Shown one piece after another: positions 6,757 to 8,909 of a DNA stretch of 8,909 nt. Made by a program: the position numbers and the translations under genes. The stretch comes from Burkholderiales bacterium (GTDB lineage Bacteria > Pseudomonadota > Gammaproteobacteria > Burkholderiales > Burkholderiaceae): positions 1 to 8,909 of the forward strand of contig CAHJWV010000734.1 in NCBI GenBank assembly GCA_903643055.1, written 5' to 3'. Below the pieces are notes generated by a model. The model did not search any database and had not been told where the DNA came from. It saw only the letters and a program-made list of their open reading frames with translations. Each line of letters begins with the position of its first letter. The first letter of the stretch is position 1.

Positions 6757-7510
6757 GAAGGGCTTCCTCTAGAAATGCACGGGGCGCCTGCAGGCGGCAA
6801 ACAAAGTAGTCGACATAAGCGCGCCGTTGAGCGGCAGGGCCGGAGAACAGTGGCGTGTCGACCAACCAACCGTCCGGAACCATCGCCACGATCTCGGCAA
6901 TGCGCTCGGGCGTGAGCGTGGTGCTCAATTGCGCATCGGCTTCGCGCAGCTGGCTCGCAAACGGCAGTAGCACGTGGTCCTTGATCAGCGCGAACGGGCT
7001 TTGCGCACGCGCCATGAAGTCGTCCCAACTGTGGTGAAAATAAAGCGCGGCGCCATGGTCGATCAGCCACAGCCCGCGGTGCCACTGCAGCATGTTGGCA
7101 TTGCGCGGCGTGCGGTCGAGGTTGGTGACGAACGCATCGAACCAGACGATGCGCGAAGCCAGCGTGGCGTCGGGCTGGTCGGCCAGTGGATCGAAAGTGA
7201 TGGAGCCCGGCAGATAGTCGAGTGCGAGATTCAGGCCGCCACTCGCGCGGATCAACTCTTGGATCTCCGGGTCGGGCTCAGTGCGTGCGAGTTCGATGTC
7301 GAGATCGATGAACACGATCTCCGGCACCGGCAAGCCCGCTGCCCGAGCGATCTCGCCCGCCACCAACTCGGCAATCAGTGCCTTCGGCCCCTGCCCTGCG
7401 CCGCGGAACTTGAGCACGTAGAGCCCGTCGTCATCGGCCTCGATGATCGCGGGCAGCGAGCCGCCTTCACGCAGCGGCGTGACATAGCGGGTGGCGTGGA
7501 GAGTTCGCAT
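6734..7510 (-). CDS. HipA-like kinase (HipA_2-type)
   Basis: A 258-residue protein with the marks of a HipA/PI3-4-kinase-like Ser/Thr kinase but shorter than classic HipA (about 440). Numbered from ATG 7510: ATP-binding lysine Lys34 in LYVLKFRG; Glu48/Glu53 in LIAELVAGEIARAAG; catalytic loop FVTNLDRTPRNANML with Asn130, Asp132, Arg133 and Asn137; and metal-binding Asp151 in LWLIDHGAAL. All expected catalytic residues are present, so it should be an active kinase. The N-terminal subdomain of classic HipA and an adjacent HipB are missing. The family, short kinases paired with DUF3037, is described mainly from genomes; its target is unknown. ATG 7516 (two residues earlier) and ATG 7537 are alternative starts; GGAG lies 12 bases before 7516. 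The next gene (DUF3037) starts within this one. The stretch to the divergent gene at 7591 would hold both promoters. Confidence 0.87.
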   Translation of the reverse strand: MRTLHATRYVTPLREGGSLPAIIEADDDGLYVLKFRGAGQGPKALIAELVAGEIARAAGLPVPEIVFIDLDIELARTEPDPEIQELIRASGGLNLALDYLPGSITFDPLADQPDATLASRIVWFDAFVTNLDRTPRNANMLQWHRGLWLIDHGAALYFHHSWDDFMARAQSPFALIKDHVLLPFASQLREADAQLSTTLTPERIAEIVAMVPDGWLVDTPLFSGPAAQRRAYVDYFVCRLQAPRAFLEEALRAHAAHV

Positions 7511-7590
7511 CGGCATGGCTCGCGGATTCTCCGCCATGCCACGCGGTTCAGGCGCCGCGCCTAGACTGTCGCTCCCACGCAGAGCCCGCC

Positions 7591-8001
7591 ATGCCACGTA
7601 CATCGCCTTCACACCCATCATCCGCCTCGTCGTCGACGGCTACATCGCCTGCAAGCTCGCAGACCCCAGAGCATTGGGAGGCCCATGGCGGTGAGGCCGG
7701 CGTAGCACAGTTGAGCATTCCACCCGACGCTGAGCGCGACCGCAGCTTCGAGGTGTTTTGCAGCTTGAGCGTGGTACGTAGCGACGGCGATGACGCGTGG
7801 CACGAGATGCGCGTGCTGGTGAATGGCACCCAGGAATGGCTGCGCCGCGAGGCGACGCACGAAGGTTGCCGAGACTCGCTCGATTACCGCTTTCGCCGCC
7901 ATGTGTCACTGGGTGAGCCACTGCGCGTGACTGCCAGCAGCGAAGTGCACCGCGCTCGGCGCGTGGAGTTGAGCATCACCGCCGACGAAGACTTGGGTTG
8001 A
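7591..8001 (+). CDS. hypothetical protein, 136 residues
   Basis: Not recognised as a named family. Residues 4-26 are a low-complexity Ser/Thr/Pro/Ala tail. From EHWEAHGGEAGVAQLSIPP (27-45) onward the sequence looks folded, with alternating hydrophobic and polar residues (FEVFCSLSVVRS, MRVLVNGTQEWLRR, LRVTASSEVHRARRVELSIT) suggesting a small beta-rich domain. There is no signal peptide or membrane segment. ATG 7591 is the first start; the Shine-Dalgarno is weak (AGAG 7581-7584). Codon use matches neighbours and no strong ORF opposes it, so it is probably real. It is transcribed away from the kinase/DUF3037 pair with an 80-bp gap, so shared regulation is possible but unproven. Confidence 0.7.
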   Translation: MPRTSPSHPSSASSSTATSPASSQTPEHWEAHGGEAGVAQLSIPPDAERDRSFEVFCSLSVVRSDGDDAWHEMRVLVNGTQEWLRREATHEGCRDSLDYRFRRHVSLGEPLRVTASSEVHRARRVELSITADEDLG

Positions 8002-8039
8002 TTTGGGCAGAGGCAGGCTGCAGCACCTCAAACAAAAAA

Positions 8040-8057
8040 ATATATCGTAAGATGTAT
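8040..8057. promoter_or_regulatory. candidate PadR operator / autoregulatory site
   Basis: ATATATC (8040-8046) and GATGTAT (8051-8057) form a palindrome around GTAA with 7-bp arms and one mismatch. A further half-site GATATA lies at 8063-8068. It sits 36 bases before the padR start in a sharply AT-rich stretch (8034-8070) that stands out from the GC-rich surroundings. PadR regulators commonly repress their own promoter through such palindromes, so autoregulation is the simple reading (inference). TATAAA at 8065-8070 could serve as a -10 element; no good -35 was found. Confidence 0.5.
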
Positions 8058-8092
8058 TTTTAGATATAAATCAACAGTCCAAGGAGCACATC

Positions 8093-8821
8093 ATGCATTC
8101 CTTTTTTGAACGTTTTCAAGCACTCGGGCACCGGCATCATCATCGCCATGCAGGGCATCACCACCACCGCGGCTTCCAGGGCTTTGGCTTCGACCAGGCA
8201 CCTGGTTTTCCCGGCGATCCGGGGCGTCATGGTGGCGGCTTGGGCCCGGGGCGGAAGCTCGGCTCGGCCGATCTGCAATTGCTGATCCTCGCGCTGCTTG
8301 CGCAGAAGCCACAGCACGGCTACGAAATCATCAAAGCGCTCGGTGAACGCTCGAACGGCTACTACAGCCCGAGCCCTGGCATGGTCTATCCGGCGCTCAC
8401 TTATCTCGACGAGATCGGCCACGCCACCGTGAGCGCTGAAGGCACGAAGAAGCTCTACTGCATCACCCCCGACGGACAGGCACATCTAGATGAAAACCGC
8501 CAGGCCGCCGACACCTTGTTACAGCAGCTGGCCTGGATCGGCCAGAAGATGAATGACATGCGTCGGGCCTTCTCTGGCGACGCTTCGGCCGAGAGCGCCG
8601 CCATTAATGCCAGCTCCACCGAAGCGGGCTTCGGCCGACGTGGCGGCCACGGCCGGCGAGGGCGAGTTTCGTTCAGTGCCAAGGTGGAACCGGCTTATCG
8701 CGCGCTGACAAGCGCCTTGCTGGATCGTCCTGCTAACACTGAGCTGGAGCAGCAGCGAATTGCTGCCATCCTGGAGCGGGCCACCGCCGAAATCCGCGCT
8801 GGCAACGGCGAACCCGAATGA
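8093..8821 (+). CDS. PadR-family regulator with His-rich N-terminus, YqjI-like
   Basis: Transcriptional repressor of the PadR family (winged helix, dimer). Residues 13-25 hold nine histidines in thirteen positions (HRHHHRHAGHHHH), followed by a Gly/Pro/Phe-rich linker to about 54. The winged helix covers about 56-125: LQLLILALLAQKPQHGYEII, YYSPSPGMVYPALTYLDEIG and KLYCITPDGQAHLDENRQ. The C-terminal half supplies a helical dimerisation region, interrupted by a basic insert GRRGGHGRRGR. E. coli YqjI has the same plan, a metal-binding His-rich tail plus PadR domain, and represses a ferric reductase gene until nickel binds. A metal-responsive role is inferred from this. ATG 8093 follows AAGGAG (8081-8086) with a six-base spacer. 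The protein is complete at 242 residues. No yqjH-like gene follows immediately. Confidence 0.92.
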   Translation: MHSFFERFQALGHRHHHRHAGHHHHRGFQGFGFDQAPGFPGDPGRHGGGLGPGRKLGSADLQLLILALLAQKPQHGYEIIKALGERSNGYYSPSPGMVYPALTYLDEIGHATVSAEGTKKLYCITPDGQAHLDENRQAADTLLQQLAWIGQKMNDMRRAFSGDASAESAAINASSTEAGFGRRGGHGRRGRVSFSAKVEPAYRALTSALLDRPANTELEQQRIAAILERATAEIRAGNGEPE

Positions 8822-8822
8822 G

Positions 8823-8843
8823 CAGTGAGCACTAGTCTTACTG
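8823..8843. terminator. weak hairpin between convergent genes
   Basis: CAGTGAG (8823-8829) and CTTACTG (8837-8843) form a 7-bp stem with one G-T wobble and a 7-base loop, directly after the padR stop and before the stop of the opposing ORF. No T-run follows on either strand, so termination is only suggested by position. Confidence 0.25.
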
Positions 8844-8858
8844 TGTCAAAAGCGAAGC

Positions 8859-8909
8859 CTAGCGTTTACGCGCAGGCAGCACGGACATCGGGGTAGCGTT
8901 TTGAGCAAG
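8859..8909 (-). CDS. C-terminus of an unidentified minus-strand gene (5' end off window)
   Basis: The minus strand is open from the window edge to TAG 8861-8859, giving LAQNATPMSVLPARKR. The basic ending, the convergent position right after padR and the hairpin between them fit a real gene end. Sixteen residues are too few to name a family or exclude chance. Confidence 0.3.
   Translation of the reverse strand, partial: LAQNATPMSVLPARKR

Noticed and set aside
6340..7564. Plus-strand open frames opposite the DUF3037 and HipA-like genes
   Set aside because: The minus-strand genes are identified by family motifs; these frames are antisense shadows.
8016..8040. GCTGCAGC palindrome followed by an A-run, as a terminator for the 136-residue gene
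   Set aside because: The run is A rather than T on the coding strand, and the stem is only four base pairs without a loop.

Overview
The window is GC-rich, with gene families typical of a free-living or plant/soil-associated proteobacterium. A betaproteobacterium of the Burkholderiales is the best guess, from the IS630-type transposase tail, the stand-alone GAF protein and the codon use. Nothing in the window fixes the taxon, so treat this as inference. No rRNA, tRNA or CRISPR array was seen.

Region 1-1733 is a decay zone. The window opens inside the 3' end of an IS630-family transposase (+). It abuts, and has apparently cut off the 3' part of, a minus-strand GAF-domain gene that also carries a frameshift near its 5' end. 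Upstream of that gene is a 97-residue minus-strand ORF with a strong ribosome binding site but no recognised family. Next is a minus-strand GyrI-like (AraC effector-binding) domain gene broken by two frameshifts and a nonsense codon. Between 929 and 1093, and between 1574 and 1772, I see no confident gene.

Region 1734-5439 is intact. It holds a periplasmic-type GH3 beta-glucosidase (BglX-like, +) convergent with a Bcr/CflA-family MFS drug transporter (-), with only 34 bp between their stop codons. The glucosidase start is unclear: the best signal-peptide sequence has no good start codon in front of it. The 194 bp from 5440 to 5633 hold no recognisable gene.

Region 5634-7510 (-) reads as a three-gene group. 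In transcription order it is a HipA-like Ser/Thr kinase, a DUF3037 protein whose start overlaps the kinase stop by 23 bp, and 29 bp further on a proline-rich, possibly OTU-like gene with an internal 21-bp repeat and a likely frameshift. The kinase/DUF3037 pair is the most interesting uncharacterised system here. A divergent unknown 136-residue gene (+) starts 80 bp from the kinase.

Region 8040-8909 holds a PadR-family regulator with a histidine-rich N-terminal tail (YqjI-like, probably nickel/metal-responsive). It is preceded by an AT-rich palindrome that is probably its own operator. The ferric reductase gene that often accompanies YqjI is not in the 88 bases after it. Instead, a minus-strand ORF apparently ends at 8859, convergent with padR.
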